From the NCBI GenBank assembly GCA_030765045.1, contig CM060968.1:105693904-105757903 (forward strand): 64,000 bases of DNA, read 5' to 3'. Shown piece by piece: positions 12,504 through 26,120 of this stretch (positions within the stretch are counted from its first letter, which is position 1; each line of letters opens with the position of its first letter). This DNA comes from Tenodera sinensis. Lineage: Eukaryota > Arthropoda > Insecta > Mantodea > Mantidae. Position numbers and translations under genes: made by a program. The notes under the pieces were generated by a model that worked only from the letters and a program-made list of their open reading frames with translations, did not search any database and was not told the origin of the DNA.

Positions 12504-12700
12504 TCATTCGCTCCAAGGATTCGAAAGTTTACCACTCTTCGACTTCCCATAAAAATACGCCAACAAGGAATCTTCATTTACTTCTGCTTGATTATCCAAA
12601 CAACAGTCTTTGACTTTCGTATCACTCCACAAACTTTGCTTTACTTTTCTGTAAATATAATAATAGTTGCATCTTGGGTTGATTTTACAATTTTTCCTGA
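12504..12700 (-). pseudogene. Crypton-like tyrosine recombinase relic, N-terminal part
   Basis: Minus-strand translation reads DTKVKDCCLDNQAEV, then EDSLLAYF, then LSNPWSE. This matches the N-terminal (SAM-like, core-binding) domain pattern of Crypton/DUF3504-type recombinases, roughly Y..F..WC..N, then LL.YF, then PSTLWS.YS. The frame is lost right after PWSE. The same motif region occurs in the relic at 15439-15969 (SYTKFKDWCLDN), which supports common origin. A Rep1 copy begins just beyond the upstream side at 12726. No catalytic residues are present. Confidence 0.6.
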
Positions 12701-12725
12701 TGAAGCACGAAAATTGCTTTACCCA

Positions 12726-12852
12726 TTTTACTTTTTCTACTGGTATGCAGATGAAGTATTGTATGCCATCCAAAAATTCGAAGTCGACACTTCACCGGAA
12801 ATGTATACTTTGAGACCCCCTTAACCCCAAAAAAAGCATTTTAGAAAAGGGT

Positions 12853-12915
<63 letters not shown>

Positions 12916-13611
12916 AGTCTGTGCATCTGTCAGTCTGTGGACAGCATAACTGAAAAAACGAAAAGTAGGTTAACAATCAAAGTTAGTGTTTCAGTTTAGC
13001 ATCTTACAAGGATGCGACACGAAGATTTTGAAGAAAATTCCTCCTCCCTAAAGTAACTTTTACATGGAAAATTTTTCTAAACTTTTTATTTCTCTGAAAA
13101 TGGCTCTAATGATTTTGATTAAACTGTCATATGTTTGAGACATTTTTATGACAAATGAAATTTATATCTTGAACTTTTTACTATAGCCGCTGTAGTCATA
13201 TTTACTCTGGACGACTTTTGCATAACTGCTAAACCATTAGACATAGACCAAATCATAGTATACAAAAAATTATTGATGTCTAAAAAATGTTCTTGTAGGG
13301 TGAACCATTTCGGAAATTTTCCTTGTTATGTGTGTGAGTTTAGGAAAACTAAATATTTCGTGAAATGGAACATGGTTGTTGATTTTTTTATATGTTAAGT
13401 GTGCAAAGAGAACGGGATCTCAAAGCTTTAAAAGATTTGACTATCGTACAAAGCCTAGTATATTATAATATTCCCCTTGCACCTACAAGGAAATAAGCAA
13501 TAAGATAATTTGTATAAGTTTATCTTTACTAACACGAAGAAGATATAGGAGTACGAGTTTGTAAGAATGGTTAGTACAAGAGTAGAGAAAGTCATGTGAG
13601 TGCAGATTTTT
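12726..13611 (-). mobile_element. Rep1 copy, near full length
   Basis: Runs from TTTTACTTTTTCTACTGG (3' end, one mismatch in the inverted motif) to GTAGAGAAAGTCATGTGAG and TGCAGATTTTT (5' end, lacking the ACACATC part). It contains a 58-bp GT tract. The hairpin side reads CTACTGGTATGCAG, so the stem is weaker than in other copies. Confidence 0.9.
12857..12914. repeat. (GT)n microsatellite inside Rep1
   Basis: Pure GT at the Rep1 microsatellite position (minus-oriented copy). Confidence 0.97.
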
Positions 13612-14429
13612 ACATAAATAGGTAGATATACTAATTTGTTGAAACTACTCGCGTTGTACTAAGTGCAAAATGGTTGGACAATCTCGGAAACGTTTGCGGG
13701 AATTTGCACAATGTCTCATCGCATTCGGGATAAACAGATAAATATTTAATTAGATATAGATTAATCAGAATTCCTCGTATACAGGAGGGATTTCTCAAAT
13801 AAACTTAAGTTCAATCGTGCATGTTTCAATAATGAATTAACTTTACCTGTATACTAATACAACATTCGGCAATATACTGATATTGAATTAATTATGGTTA
13901 ACAGGGACAATTTAAGTGAAACGTATTGTAATGATATATGTCTAATGCATGTAATTTTTTTGATATCAAAAGGTTATACTCAGTTTTAATTTGAGTTAGC
14001 TATAGAAGACATGATTCTTAATTACAAAAAATTATTCTTGCACTTCTGTTATGCTGTAGAATTATAGGATAAAGAACAAGAAGTCGAGAACTGCAAAATT
14101 CAAGGCAAACACTTTAATAAACATTTATAAATAAAACCTGTTCACCAGCCAAATTGTTTGCTATAAACTGCAATATTCCCAGAATACCCTAGCAAACCAG
14201 AGACTTAATTTTCTGTTTAATTGAATTGCAGGGAAGTAAATACTAATATATGTAATGTACCAATTGTAGATTACTTAGAATTATCCATAACTAAAATAAT
14301 AGTGACAATAATAATAGTAATAATAGCAGTAACAATGTAATATTGTGTTTATTAATACAATTATTGCTGGCGCAGTTATTTGGCTTTATATTAATCTGCT
14401 GTAATCTGTTATTTAGTTGTATCCAGTGT
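13612..14429. other. AT-rich spacer
   Basis: Nothing recognised. A degenerate ATA/GTA-rich stretch lies at 14290-14335. Confidence 0.5.
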
Positions 14430-14642
14430 TCAAGACACACACACACACACGCACGCGCGCACGCACGCACACGCACACACACACATACACAGAGGCAGAA
14501 AGACGTATGCATGCAGGTCCTTTTTATAAAATTATTTTTGCAATTCAAAGTGGGTCAAACCATTTATTACCGATGACATCTTAGTATCAAATTTTAGGGT
14601 TGAATGGAATATTCCCTCTACTTACTATAAGACGTAGTAAAA
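14430..14642 (+). mobile_element. Rep1 3' fragment, old
   Basis: CA/CG-rich microsatellite (14435-14484) followed by diverged 3' Rep1 sequence (GACATCTTAGTATCAAATTTTAGGG, then CCTCTACTTACTA). Only a degraded 3' inverted motif remains. Confidence 0.65.
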
Positions 14643-15132
14643 ATATAGTATAATACCCGTATCCTAAAAAAACAACTTTGTAGTCGATGGTCAGGTAATT
14701 ATGACCATCAGGATGTGCGAATGAATTTACATAATGTGTTTGAGGGGTGGCACATTTTCATATAATAATCCTTACAATGCGCCAACCAAAATATTTTAAT
14801 GCGGGCACCTGTTACAATAATTTAAGTTATCTTTGAATTAGCGACTATAATAACTCAATGTCATTAAGATTAACTGCGTAACACTTAAAGAATTAAAACA
14901 TGCGTGGAGGCTTCTTCTTGAGGACAAAAAGAGAGGTGGAGGTGCGCACTCTTGAACCTTCAACATATGGGCGCAAAGTTTGGCACGTGTTCTCCAAAAA
15001 TAGTGAGTCAGGTTTACTTGACTTTCCGTACTCACATCAGTTTATTGTGATATAACTAGAGTAGGTATTACTTACAAAAAATTAATGGTAAAACATTATT
15101 AAAAACAACCTTTTAAATGCTCTAAAGAGAAG
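14643..15132. other. AT-rich spacer
   Basis: No gene or repeat recognised. Confidence 0.5.
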
Positions 15133-15354
15133 GAAATAAACTTTAAATTAAATAAAATCCATCAGTTTATTACATTACACGATTTATATAATATAATTTA
15201 GTATATAACAATATATAACTTGATTTTGATATAAGCAATTCTAAGGAAAAGTAAAGCTTTTATAATATAGATAAATATCGTGACAAGCTTTTATATAATA
15301 TAAATTGTGTAATATAATACATGGGTGGATTTGATTTAATTTAAAGTTTATTTT
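15133..15354. repeat. Foldback (MITE-like) repeat, ~220 bp
   Basis: AAATAAACTTTAAATTAAAT at the left edge is mirrored by ATTTAATTTAAAGTTTATTT at the right edge. Pairing continues inward for about 60 bp with mismatches (ATCCATCAGTTTATTACATTAC against GTAATATAATACATGGGTGGAT). Inner arms are TA-rich. No open frame is present. This fits a small MITE with long terminal inverted repeats; no duplication is certain. Confidence 0.8.
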
Positions 15355-15438
15355 CTTGTTTGTAGAGCATATAAATAAAATCGTGTTTCAAAAAAATGAA
15401 TTGTTAACTAAAAAGTAAAACTATTTTTTGGAAGAGCC

Positions 15439-15969
15439 ACAAGTTACTAAACCTAATTTTGTAACGTGTTGTCTACAATATTTTATCGATCTACGTTAAG
15501 AGTATTTTAGTATACATTGCATTAGTAGGTATTTAATATGTTTAATGAAATGTATTTATTACGAAAACGATGTATTTAGCGAAAGAATAAGGTAAGTTTT
15601 GGAAAAAAGGCACCATGAATTTACGAACATTATATTCTGCTATTTTAGATACTAGTTTTATGTATAAATTTAAAGTAAAAATCACTGAAGAAAGTGATTT
15701 TCATTTTTCATCAGGACACATTTTAAAAACAGTTCAAGATGTAATTATTTATATACTTTGAGCAAAAATCAAGGAAGGTTTACTTGTGTAGCTATACGAA
15801 ATTTAAGGACTGGTGCTTGGATAATGAAACAGACGTAAATAAACATTCTTTGTTCAATTACGTGCAAAGAGTTGAAAAACAATACTTCTGATAATAAAGA
15901 ATCTGCGCCTTCAGTAAGTATTACCGATTGTAATGGTTTTAATATTACTATAGCTGTCAATTAAAGGAG
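15439..15969 (+). pseudogene. Crypton-like relic, internally deleted copy 1
   Basis: Alignable at DNA level with 26859-27374 (shared AAGTTACTAA, CAATATTTTATC, TAAGAGTATTTTAGTATA, GGAAACGATATGTTTAG-like blocks). It encodes an N-terminal recombinase piece, KSRKVYLC then SYTKFKDWCLDN, then SLFNYV, followed by stops. After a deletion comes a C-terminal tail, SITDCNGFNITIAVN plus stop. The catalytic domain is missing. The conserved tail is close to SIINCNGCNITITIN in the second copy, so it belonged to the ancestral protein. Confidence 0.7.
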
Positions 15970-16137
15970 AAAGACAAATAAGACATAGATGATCACCAGG
16001 TTTTTTTGAACCTGTATTTTCTGTTTTATACTTTGTTGGAATATAATTGTTGTCTACTAACTAAGAACTGAAACATCAACATTATTATGGTAGGAAATAA
16101 ATTTATTTTTGTAAAACGTCCTTATGCGTATCAGTAG

Positions 16138-16600
16138 GTATAACTCAACAATAAAATTTGTTTAAATATCCAACTAAGCATCTAAGTTCGAGTATGTTGT
16201 AAGGAAGCGACGCAAAGATTTTCAAAAAAATTCCGTTCGCGATACTATTTTCTACATGGCAATAGTTTCGATGTTCTAAAAGTGACTAACGATTTTAATC
16301 AAAATGCACATTTTACATGATAAATGAATGCATATCTTTAACAGTCTTGGAATAGCCAATGAAACCGTCTGCATTCTGTAGGAATTAATTATAATTGTAA
16401 GCCGCAAGAGATAAATAAAACCTTACCACACAAGAAGTGTAGGTATATCTCGTTATAACATACAATTTATTTGAAACATATATTTTGTAGCGTTAATAAT
16501 CACTAGTTTGAATGGTGAAATATTTTTACTATCGCCAACTATTAGGTCACTATTTTTTGTTTCTCGTGGTCATGCAAAGAGAACGGAATTTCAAGACCAC
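16138..16600 (-). mobile_element. Rep1 copy, very old
   Basis: Strongly diverged but collinear match: GCGACGCAAAGATTTTCAA, CTAACGATTTTAATCAAAATG, ACAATTTATTTGAAAC and CATGCAAAGAGAACGGAATT appear in the order expected for a minus copy. Both termini are lost. Confidence 0.7.
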
Positions 16601-17521
16601 CAATGGCTTAAACGTATTATATTGGACGAAATGCCTAAGTTGTTTTTGCAAATGTCTAATTTCTACGCACATAATATCCTTTCACTGCCTTACGATTAAT
16701 ATAATAAATTGTTTCTCTTTCACAAAAAATAAAGCAGTAATGTTCCGTTGCTAATTAGCTTAAAAATATTTTAGAACTGTTTCATCAACATAATAAAATT
16801 ATTTGGTTTTAAACTGAATATTCTGTTCAAACTTTGAAACACGAAATATATGTTTATATTAAGTGAACTAGTAAGAAACTAAACCACTAAACAGTAGAAT
16901 CATATCGTCCCTTTTAAATGTTTACAAATACGAGTATTCAAAAAGTAACTTTTGAGCATGGAAGTTTTATTTATGGTTCTGACGAAAGCTGCATTTCATA
17001 TTGTAACAACTTTATATTTGCAAATTCAAATCCGGATATCTACCATGTTCCCCAACCTTCAGCATCGGTTGGCACGAAAATTTTTAGACTCCGGCATTTA
17101 TAAAGGTCTATCTCAGACTTTAAATGCTGTATGCGGTACATTTAAACCCTCTTTCTTCTTAGATTTTCGACAGTATTTGAAGAAAATATGAGCCAAAAAC
17201 AACCAAATTCAGCGGAAAGAATAGTTAAGCGATGAATCAGAGGAAGAAACAAAAGATGGAAGGTGTAACATACGCAACAGGGCAGTTTAGACCAAATTGG
17301 CTATCTGACTTAGGATGATTGGCTTTCCTATACTTTACATTTTTAATAATTATCTGCTCCATGCGCATTAAATTTTTCCAGAATGCGCTTCATTTATGCC
17401 ATTTTAACTTCAGTCCTTGGTTTCAAAATCTGAAAATTTATTTATTGAAAAAAATAATTAGACAAAAAGAGCTTAAACTATTTTCAATGTCCCTCTAAGC
17501 AAAGAAAATATATAATTTAAA

Positions 17522-17525
<4 letters not shown>
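16601..17525. other. AT-rich spacer
   Basis: Short overlapping frames at 16508-17191 show no motif. No repeat family recognised. Confidence 0.45.

Positions 17526-17554
<29 letters not shown>
17526..17554. repeat. Poly(T) tract
   Basis: About 29 T, followed by CCCTTTACGGCC. It could be the poly(A) tail of a minus-strand retroelement end lying to its right, but I cannot read any coding sequence there. Confidence 0.8.
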
Positions 17555-17715
17555 CCCTTTACGGCCAGAGATTGTTGGTATTTGTTAGGCAACTAGAGTT
17601 TATAAAATTATAAAATTATAGTAATATTTTATATTTTGATGGGCAAGGAGTATTCGGGGTATCATACTTGGTGTTATTACGGAAACAAAGAATTAGGAAA
17701 AGAAGAGCGTAAAGT

Positions 17716-17930
17716 AAGTTTACAATCTCAAATAAATCTCATTTTATTTTTAACCATAAAAAATAACCTTACTTTTGGAAAAATACACTAATTATTAAAA
17801 CAACAGTTGCTAAAGGCATAGTTGTCACATTGAATTGGAGTATTATTTTGGATTTTAATCGATTGAAATGAGTAGTAAATTGTTTTTCAAGGACTTATGG
17901 GAATGCAGTTGGCGGCACTGACTAAACAAA
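17716..17930. repeat. Rep3 dispersed repeat, copy a
   Basis: About 215 bp matching 41667-41871 in the same orientation. Landmarks are TCTCAAATAAATCTCA, AAAAATACACYRATTATTAAAA, TTAATCGATTG and CAGTTGGCGRCACTGAC. No coding capacity and no clear termini; family unknown. Confidence 0.75.
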
Positions 17931-17935
17931 GAGTT

Positions 17936-18825
17936 CCCTAGTGCTAATGGTACAAAATAAACAAATGACTACCTGGTATATGATAAATTAACGCCTCTGT
18001 GTATGAAATAATCAACATAACCCAAATGTCTTGTATTTGGCTTAGTATTAACAAGCCACTGATATTAGCAATGCTTTTAATATTTCTAGTTTTTATTTTA
18101 AAAGTAAATTCCCACGTAATTTCCAGCTGCACGAGTGCTAGCAAACTCTAACCTTAAATTCCAAGATTGTGTCGTTAATGAAGTTGTAAGAAAACACCAT
18201 TAAGGAATGACCTGAGGGACCTACAGACACAAGTGGTGAACTTAAGGTAACATTAGACAATAAATGTTTCAGCATTCCTCAGTACCAAAGTACATAAAAG
18301 AGAGACGATTGGAATGAGTGCAACATTTTCCACTTTGTCGTTGTTTTCACAACCCGTGAGAACTTTTGAAGGTCTTTAAGGCTTCTCTTGCCCCAAGATC
18401 CTCGACCTGTCTTCCCATCACCGTATTCATTTGTTCGTCGTGTGTCAGAACAAGAGGCCTCTTGCTGAGACGGCCGGCGACCGTCATTTATTTTATTTTC
18501 TCCCTCTCCTCCAGAGGTTCTCATCACCTTGCGGCTACCTGGTTTTCTGTCGGTTCCAATCTTTCTTTTCTGCTGCCACTTTTATTGTAAGAAATGTAAC
18601 TGCAGCTTTCTATTACTGTTCTTTGGTTAAATTACCATGTTTATTTAATTGAAGAAAAAGGAAAAGCACTGAACTAGCTTACAATTTCAATCTTGTGCTG
18701 GCATTGTGAACTATGGTTTAGAAAAAAGAACATTAGGTAAAATCGAAAGCAACAGCTGAAAAATCGAAAGAAAAAAAAAAGACTCGAAATTGGTAAACTT
18801 GTGTGGGAATTGCCACTTCAAATGT
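17936..18825. other. Spacer; GC-richer island
   Basis: A more GC-balanced stretch at about 18300-18580 carries short frames on both strands (82 codons minus, 74 plus) without a recognised domain. Confidence 0.4.
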
Positions 18826-19140
18826 TTGTCGTCGATGCACTCCACTCGACTAGTCACCGTGCGGAGGACCCGGGTTCGATCCCGGTACCAGCATGGAGAT
18901 TTTCCCCCTCTGGGAAGCCTGGCAGAGGGTGCACTCAGCCTTAGTTTCCGGGGGGACCAATTGAGGAGCTACATAATGGAGAAGTAGCGGCCCCAGGTCA
19001 AGAAGCTCGGGAAGGCTCGGGGCGCTGACCACGTCCCTACCTCCAGTACTGCACCCCACCATTAACGCCTGCAGTGGGCAGAGATTGGGGACGCAGCGGC
19101 TGGACGGCAAGCCTTGGCCCTTCATGAAACTTTGAAACTT
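18826..19140 (+). mobile_element. tRNA-derived SINE, GC-rich family SE
   Basis: A B box, GGGTTCGATCCC, lies at 18872-18883. A long GC-rich body follows (GGGGGGACCAATTGAGGAGC, GCGGCCCCAGGTCAAG) and ends with GAAACTTTGAAACTTTATC. The A box is degraded. Composition stands out sharply from the AT-rich surroundings. Downstream sequence is already Rep1, so it is inserted in or beside that copy. Confidence 0.7.
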
Positions 19141-19147
19141 TATCACT

Positions 19148-19189
19148 CTTCATCCTGGATTACTTTTGTGAAACTAGTAAACCGTAAGA

Positions 19190-19243
<54 letters not shown>

Positions 19244-19500
19244 TAGAGTGGGCCATTTCCAAGATATCGCTTGTTATTGTTTTAAATGTTCCAATAGTTA
19301 TGCTTTTCTCAAATTGAAAGCTGTAGTCTTTTTATGTCCTGGGTATGCAAAGAGAATGTAATTTCAAAGCAATGACATAGTGAGCAGGTCTTAAGGCATT
19401 TTATTATCAGTTATATACATGGAGTATATAAAGAAATTAGTATTTGTGAGAATAGTTTGAGTAGAGAAATTCATGTAATGCAACACGTCACACTATTTTT
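19148..19500 (-). mobile_element. Rep1 copy, older subfamily, with T-tract
   Basis: Starts at CATCCTGGATTACTTTTGTG (consensus CTGGACGACTTTTGCATA) and ends at GTAGAGAAATTCATGTAATGC with CACGTCACACTATTTTT. It carries the ~20-bp GACATAGTGAGCAGG block of the older subfamily. A 55-bp T-tract (19188-19242) sits where the consensus reads AATTTTCTTGTAG. Confidence 0.75.
19188..19242. repeat. Poly(T) tract inside Rep1
   Basis: About 55 consecutive T between CCGTAAGAAG and GTAGAGTGGGCC of the Rep1 copy. Confidence 0.95.
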
Positions 19501-19639
19501 TACAAAAGTTTATTTTCCTATTTCCTATTTAATACGTATAAAGCTTTGCTCTGGTTACATTCGTTAAATATATAACTCATCGATACTAATCCGTTATGCT
19601 GGCTTTAAACTTTCTCCATGACATCATAGAAACAACTAC

Positions 19640-20760
<1,121 letters not shown>

Positions 20761-22675
20761 TATGTACCTACAGTGAAAACGGTAATAAAATCATGCGTAC
20801 AACAAAAAGTAGATAGAAAAATAAACTTTTGTAATAATATTTGGAAGAATAAGTATAGAAGGTCACGTGAATATAGGCTACAATTTTTTTCCTTGTGTTT
20901 AACACTATTTAGAGGCATTTTTCATGAAGTTACTTCGGCTTTTGAAGTGCCAGTTTTTTATATATTGCTCCTCAAGTCAGTGTCATAAGTTTAAGTGCAC
21001 CTGCCTAAGACTAAGCTTATCTGTAATATGTTCCATATTATAATTACATCCTCATCAATATCCTGGCAACACCTGGCAATGGCGAAAAGAAATTATTTGT
21101 GTTATACAAGTAAACTAATTTCTTTCTCCACTTTGGTTGCATATATGCATTTATGTTAAAAGCTATAAATATAAAAATTTAACCAGTAAAAGTCTCATAT
21201 TTAAGCAATGTTCTGAAATGAATGGTATGATTCAAGTATTTTAAACACGTGGTCAAGAAACTTGCATGTGAATTTAAACATTGCATATCATTTGCATCAT
21301 TATTTTAAACGATAGTAAATTGATCGGGGAGGGGGGAAGGGAGCGTAAGTTTAGTTTAAGTGCCCACTTTGCCTCCTGGTGGTCTTAGTCCTACGTTTTT
21401 GTCTCTGACCATTTCCTACGGAGATATTTTAGTTTTGTCGAAAACAAGCTGGCAACACTGTAGATTGTCTGGGTGTCACTTTCCCTAGCTCAGTACTTAA
21501 ACAAACAGCATTAGCTCTCAAAACATTAGACGAAAGCGAAACCGATCTGTTTACATCCACAAACCAGGTTCATTTCCTGACCAACCTCAACGCAACGTTG
21601 TCAACTTACTTCACGTCTGAAAAGCTGCTCGAAGTATTACTTTGTCTTTCAAGTGATTAATTATTTCGAAACCCTGTGTGATGTCGCATAAGCTATGTTA
21701 GAAATAAGTTACCCTACGCATCTTACAAAGTAATAAACTATTATATTAGTACATTCTTGTGGAATGTACGGGGTCCAACATCCCTTGCTCTCGAGGTGTG
21801 ATATGCAACACCCTCAAGAGTTCGCTCAGTGTGGAATCCCCTCCGAAATACTCTATCTCTACCTCTGTCTATATGTTGACAGTCTATTTGTGTTATTGTA
21901 ATTATTAATCATAATTAATAACTTATAACTCATTTTTCTTAAATGATATTTCACATAGCTTTCACGTAAAGTGTGCTGGGTTCAGCGTCTCGCTATTTAG
22001 AAGCAGGAATCAGAATATTGGCTAGTTGGACAGAGTGTCACTTGTTTTATGATGCGCACATTTGCACATAGGGTTTGTTTGCCCATAAATATCCTATACT
22101 CTGAATGCCTTCCTATTAGGTTATTGCTATGAATCAGGGTAGTCATGGCGTTTGAAAGAATCTATATTTACCTGACTTCTAGACTTCACGTCGTATATAT
22201 GACGCACGTTTGCCTATAGTGTAGCTTACTCCACTAGGAGTCAAGGCAAGTTTGTTCCACTGTTTCAAGTTGTTTTTCCCCCCTTACATTTGGCATCTAT
22301 GTAACTGTTTACTGCTGTATAAATGCTTGTTTGTTTTAGCAACCTTTTAATTTCTTTTACGGAATTAGTGGTTCGGATTCAGGATAAAATTATTGCATTT
22401 TTATGAATAATCGATCTTCTTTTTCGCTATATAACATATTGTCATTATACTAAATTATCCAACGAAGCATTTAAAATAGCAACTTTCTGCCACCACTACC
22501 ACTACACCACCACAAAAACGAACTTTTTTTTAAGGTTCGCTCTTGACTAACACTGCACACATGGACGATTTTTCTTATTTATTTTTAGAGTTTCAAAGCT
22601 TGTCGCATTTCCGGCGAACTCTTTATCGACATTTTGGGCGAAATATATTTCCTCTACCTACAGCAGATAAAACCT
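20761..22675. other. Spacer; GC-balanced island
   Basis: A more balanced region at 21340-21660 contains no recognisable exon. At 21765-21880 a faint VWNPL-type reading resembles the C-terminus of some LINE proteins but is too weak to call. Confidence 0.35.
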
Positions 22676-22870
22676 ACACGGGCAGCCAAGGTCGCTAAGG
22701 CACAGACTCGTCAACTGTCTTCGTTCAAACCCCGCCAGTACTATTGTCCTTGTGTCTTCTTCTAGGTTTCCCTCAATAATTGTCAATATCCCTTTGTCAA
22801 TAATTGACAAATGCCGTTTGGAACGCTTCTTTCCAAATTTCATTTCCGAATCATTTCATTTCATGCTCGT
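22676..22870 (+). mobile_element. tRNA-derived SINE, degraded
   Basis: CAAGGTCGCTAAGGCACAG (A-box region) and CGTTCAAACCCC (B box, 22722-22733) are spaced as in a tRNA, followed by GCCAGTACTATTGTCC and a TTTCATTTC-rich end. No duplication seen. Confidence 0.6.
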
Positions 22871-23358
22871 CAGAGTCCAGTGGGTGTTACGTACTGCTAA
22901 AAAGACTGAGTTAAAAGTTAGAGAAACAGAAAGTGCATATTTAAAAATATTACATAAATTTCGATTGGATGATTCAGAAATAGCTACTTATGCAACGACC
23001 CTATAATGGCATCATTATATGAAAGTTGCATTCGATAGTTTTTCTATGACTTTCAGATATTCATTAAATATTTAATAATATTTGTTATGTAGGTGCATAT
23101 GAAAGAAATAAAAATGTGATAAATAAATTTCTCGACACGTGTTTTAGACGCGCTTCGCTATCAAGTGAATATAAATTCAAAGTCACAGGTATTGACTTTA
23201 CAAGATGGAAACCAAAATGTTTAATAGTAAATTTAAAGGCGTGGAATTTATTTCTATACCTCCTTATATCCTGGAGGAGGCGAGGAATGTAAGCAACAAT
23301 TTACTTCTTGAAAAATCAAGGACAATGTATGAAAAGTGGTTGGTTTAGGAAGCGTTTG
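22871..23358. other. Spacer without recognised genes
   Basis: Nothing recognised. Confidence 0.5.
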
Positions 23359-23514
23359 TGTGTTATGCTATTCGCGCACACAACACACACACACATACAC
23401 ACACAGACTAAAAATGTTTTTTTCAGACTCAGGGACCTTATAACATATATTTCCGCTGAAATCTTGACATCGAAATTTTGGGTCGAATACAGTACAGTAG
23501 AGAAATTAAAAATG
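23359..23514 (+). mobile_element. Rep1 3' fragment
   Basis: Runs from GTTATGCTATTCGCGCAC, a short CA tract and ATATTTCCGCTGAAATC to CAGTAGAGAAATTAAAAA. About 155 bp; 5' part absent. Confidence 0.8.
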
Positions 23515-24264
23515 GTTTAACTCGTTATTAATTGACTATAATCTTTAGAACACAATAATATTCAGCTCTAATGTCGTTAATAAAAGACAGATTACATATG
23601 CATTCTTATGCATATGTGATATTATGTGTTAATATTTTAATTTCTAATGGAATTAGGTTAAAGCTTTGACGATGGCGCAGAGTTTAAAAAAAAATAAATG
23701 ACGAATGATTCCTGAGTGATGACAAATGGAATGCACATTTTGTACGTTACAAAAAGGAAAAAGAAAGATATTATGCTTTATGATTTCGTGGCTTGTTGTG
23801 TTATAAAAAGCAGCATTACCACAAGCTTGGTTGTATGTACTTGAGTACAATATGTAATATTTTAAAGGAGCTGGTGCAGCCAAGAGCCGGAATGCCTTCA
23901 CGCATGAGGACGTTCCAGTGTTTCACTCGGCAGGTAGCCGATGTTGTTTTGTTCTTTTCGCGCGATCTCTCTATTGCTCTTGGGGAGAAGAATTTCAGAC
24001 AGTGGCGGCGGCGGCGATCTTCCAAACGAATGACAATTTTTTGCCTCTCAGAGATTATTTTGTTTTAGAGTGGCTGAACTGTCAAAGCCAATGCGGCAGA
24101 AAACAGGAATACAAGAAAATGTGGTTTAAACTGGAGACTTGCCCAGCCAGGTTCCTAAAGCAGCTGTCCGCAATGAACACTGTTTCCAATACGCCAATTC
24201 CATTTTACTATTTATCTTATAAGTAGGTACATATTTAAGGGCACATTGTAGATTTAAAAAATCG
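23515..24264. other. Spacer; short perfect hairpin
   Basis: ACATATGCAT-TCTT-ATGCATATGT at 23594-23617 is a perfect 10-bp hairpin. Overlapping short frames at 23650-24230 have no recognised motif. Confidence 0.4.
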
Positions 24265-25069
24265 ATTACTTTGTCTACTACGTATTTAAGTATGGGAGAT
24301 GTTGTATTCGACCCAAAAATTCGATGTCGAGGTTTCACCGGAAATATGTTTTGAGATCCCCTGAATCCAAAACACGAATTTTTAGAAAAAGGTCCGTGTG
24401 ACTGTGTGTCTGTCAGTCTGTGAACAGCATAACTCAAAAACGAAAAGTAGGTTAAAAACCAAAGTTGGAATTTAAGTTTAATGTGTAATGTGACACGATA
24501 GCCCCACCCTAATTTTGATTTTCTTGAAAATGGCTCTAACGATTTTTATTAAAATGCCATATGTTTGGGGTATTTCTATGACAAATGAAATGTATATCTT
24601 GAATTTTCTGGTTATAGCCCCTGTAGTCGTATTTACTCTGGACGACTTTTGCATAACTGGTAAACCGTTAGAGATAGACCAAATCATACTATACAAAAAA
24701 TGTAGATCTTGCTAAAATACACAATTTATGTCTCAATAAATTTTCTTGTAGGGTGAACCACTTCGAAGATATGCCTTGTTATGTGTGTGAGTTTCGGAAA
24801 ACTTAAAACTTTCGTAAAATGGAACATCGTTGTTCATTTTTTTATATGTTAACTGTGCAAAGGGAACGGAATCTCAAAGCTTTAAAATATTTGACCATCG
24901 TTCAAAGCCTACTGTATTCTAATGTTTGCATCTACAAGGAAATAAGCAATAAGATAATTTTTACAAATGTTTATTTCAACTAACACGAAGAAGATAGAGG
25001 AATAAGAGTGTCTAAGAATGGTTCGTACAAGAGTAGAGAAAGTCACGTGAGTGCAACACATCAGATTTA
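24265..25069 (-). mobile_element. Rep1 copy, near full length, young
   Basis: Goes from ATTACTTTGTCTACTACG (3' end) to GTAGAGAAAGTCACGTGAGTG and AACACATCAGATTT (5' end). It shows the uninterrupted consensus CGGAAAACTTAAAACTTTCG used below as the empty site for the TTAA element. It lacks the older-subfamily block. Confidence 0.92.
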
Positions 25070-25501
25070 ACTTGCGAATACCTGATACCTATAATTAATC
25101 AATTATCTCTTAGTGCTTATAGCCATCATAACACGGTGGGTACCTGATCACATAGGTATCACGGTAGGATAGTTTATGGTACAATGGACTCGTAGGCCAA
25201 ACTGACACTACTAACTTTGGAATGTCTTGCACCTTAACGGCAGTATGAAAAATCGCTCTAAATCTATTATGGTGACTTGCTGAGGCTTGTGTTCCACGTT
25301 GGCTATGTCCATTATTATTTGGGTCTTTCAGCAGTAAACCTGATGTCTGACGATATCAAGACCAGTACCTATAACCATTATAAGCATAGTAATGTAAAAT
25401 TCGCGTCGGTTCTGTTTATCACCAGTTACTAAGTATGCGAAGGAATGGACACGAGATTTGCTGTGCTGAGCCTTTCTCCAAATAAGACTGCATCTGGAAG
25501 A
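25070..25501. other. Spacer without recognised genes
   Basis: Nothing recognised. Confidence 0.5.
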
Positions 25502-26120
25502 TGAGAGTTCCATTTGACAGAAGCATATGTTCTCCTAAAACTCACATAAATAACAAGGAATATCTTGGAAATGGTTCACTCTACAAAAACAAGTTAAAAC
25601 TGTGTATTTTAGCAAGATATACATTTTTGTATAATAAGATTTGGTCTATCTTTTATGGCTTACCAGTTATGCAAAAGTCATCCAGAGTAAATAAGACTAA
25701 AGCAGCCAGAAAATTAAAGATAGAAATTTCATTTCGCATAAAAATATCTCAAACATGTGACATTTTAATCAAAATCGTTAGAGCCATTTTCAAGGAAATA
25801 AAAATTTTCGAAAAACTTTCCACGTAAAGGTTAGTTTAGTACGGAGCAATTTTCTTCAAAATCTTCGTGTCTCATCCTTGAAAGACATTAAATACCAACT
25901 TTGGTTTTTAACTTACTTTTTGTTTTTGAGTTATGCTGTCCACAGACTGATGGACAGACTGACAGACAAACACACACACACGCGGACCTTCTTTTAAACA
26001 TGCTTCTTTTTGGATTCAGAGGGCCTCAAAACATATATTTCCGGTAAAAACTTGACATCGAATTTTTTAGTGGAATACAGTGTTTCCTTTACTTACTATA
26101 TGTACCAGAGAATGTAAAAA
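25502..26120 (+). mobile_element. Rep1 copy, 5' truncated
   Basis: Begins in the TTCCATTTGACAGAAG region and continues through GTCATCCAGAGTAAATAAG, a short CA tract and ATATTTCCGGTAAAAAC to ACCAGAGAATGTAAAAA. The 3' hairpin is degraded. Confidence 0.85.

Noticed and set aside
12441..12824. 127-codon plus-strand frame
   Set aside because: Antisense to the Crypton relic and running into a Rep1 copy.
21765..21880. LINE C-terminus-like reading (VWNPL)
   Set aside because: One short motif only, stop codons close by, no supporting order of motifs.
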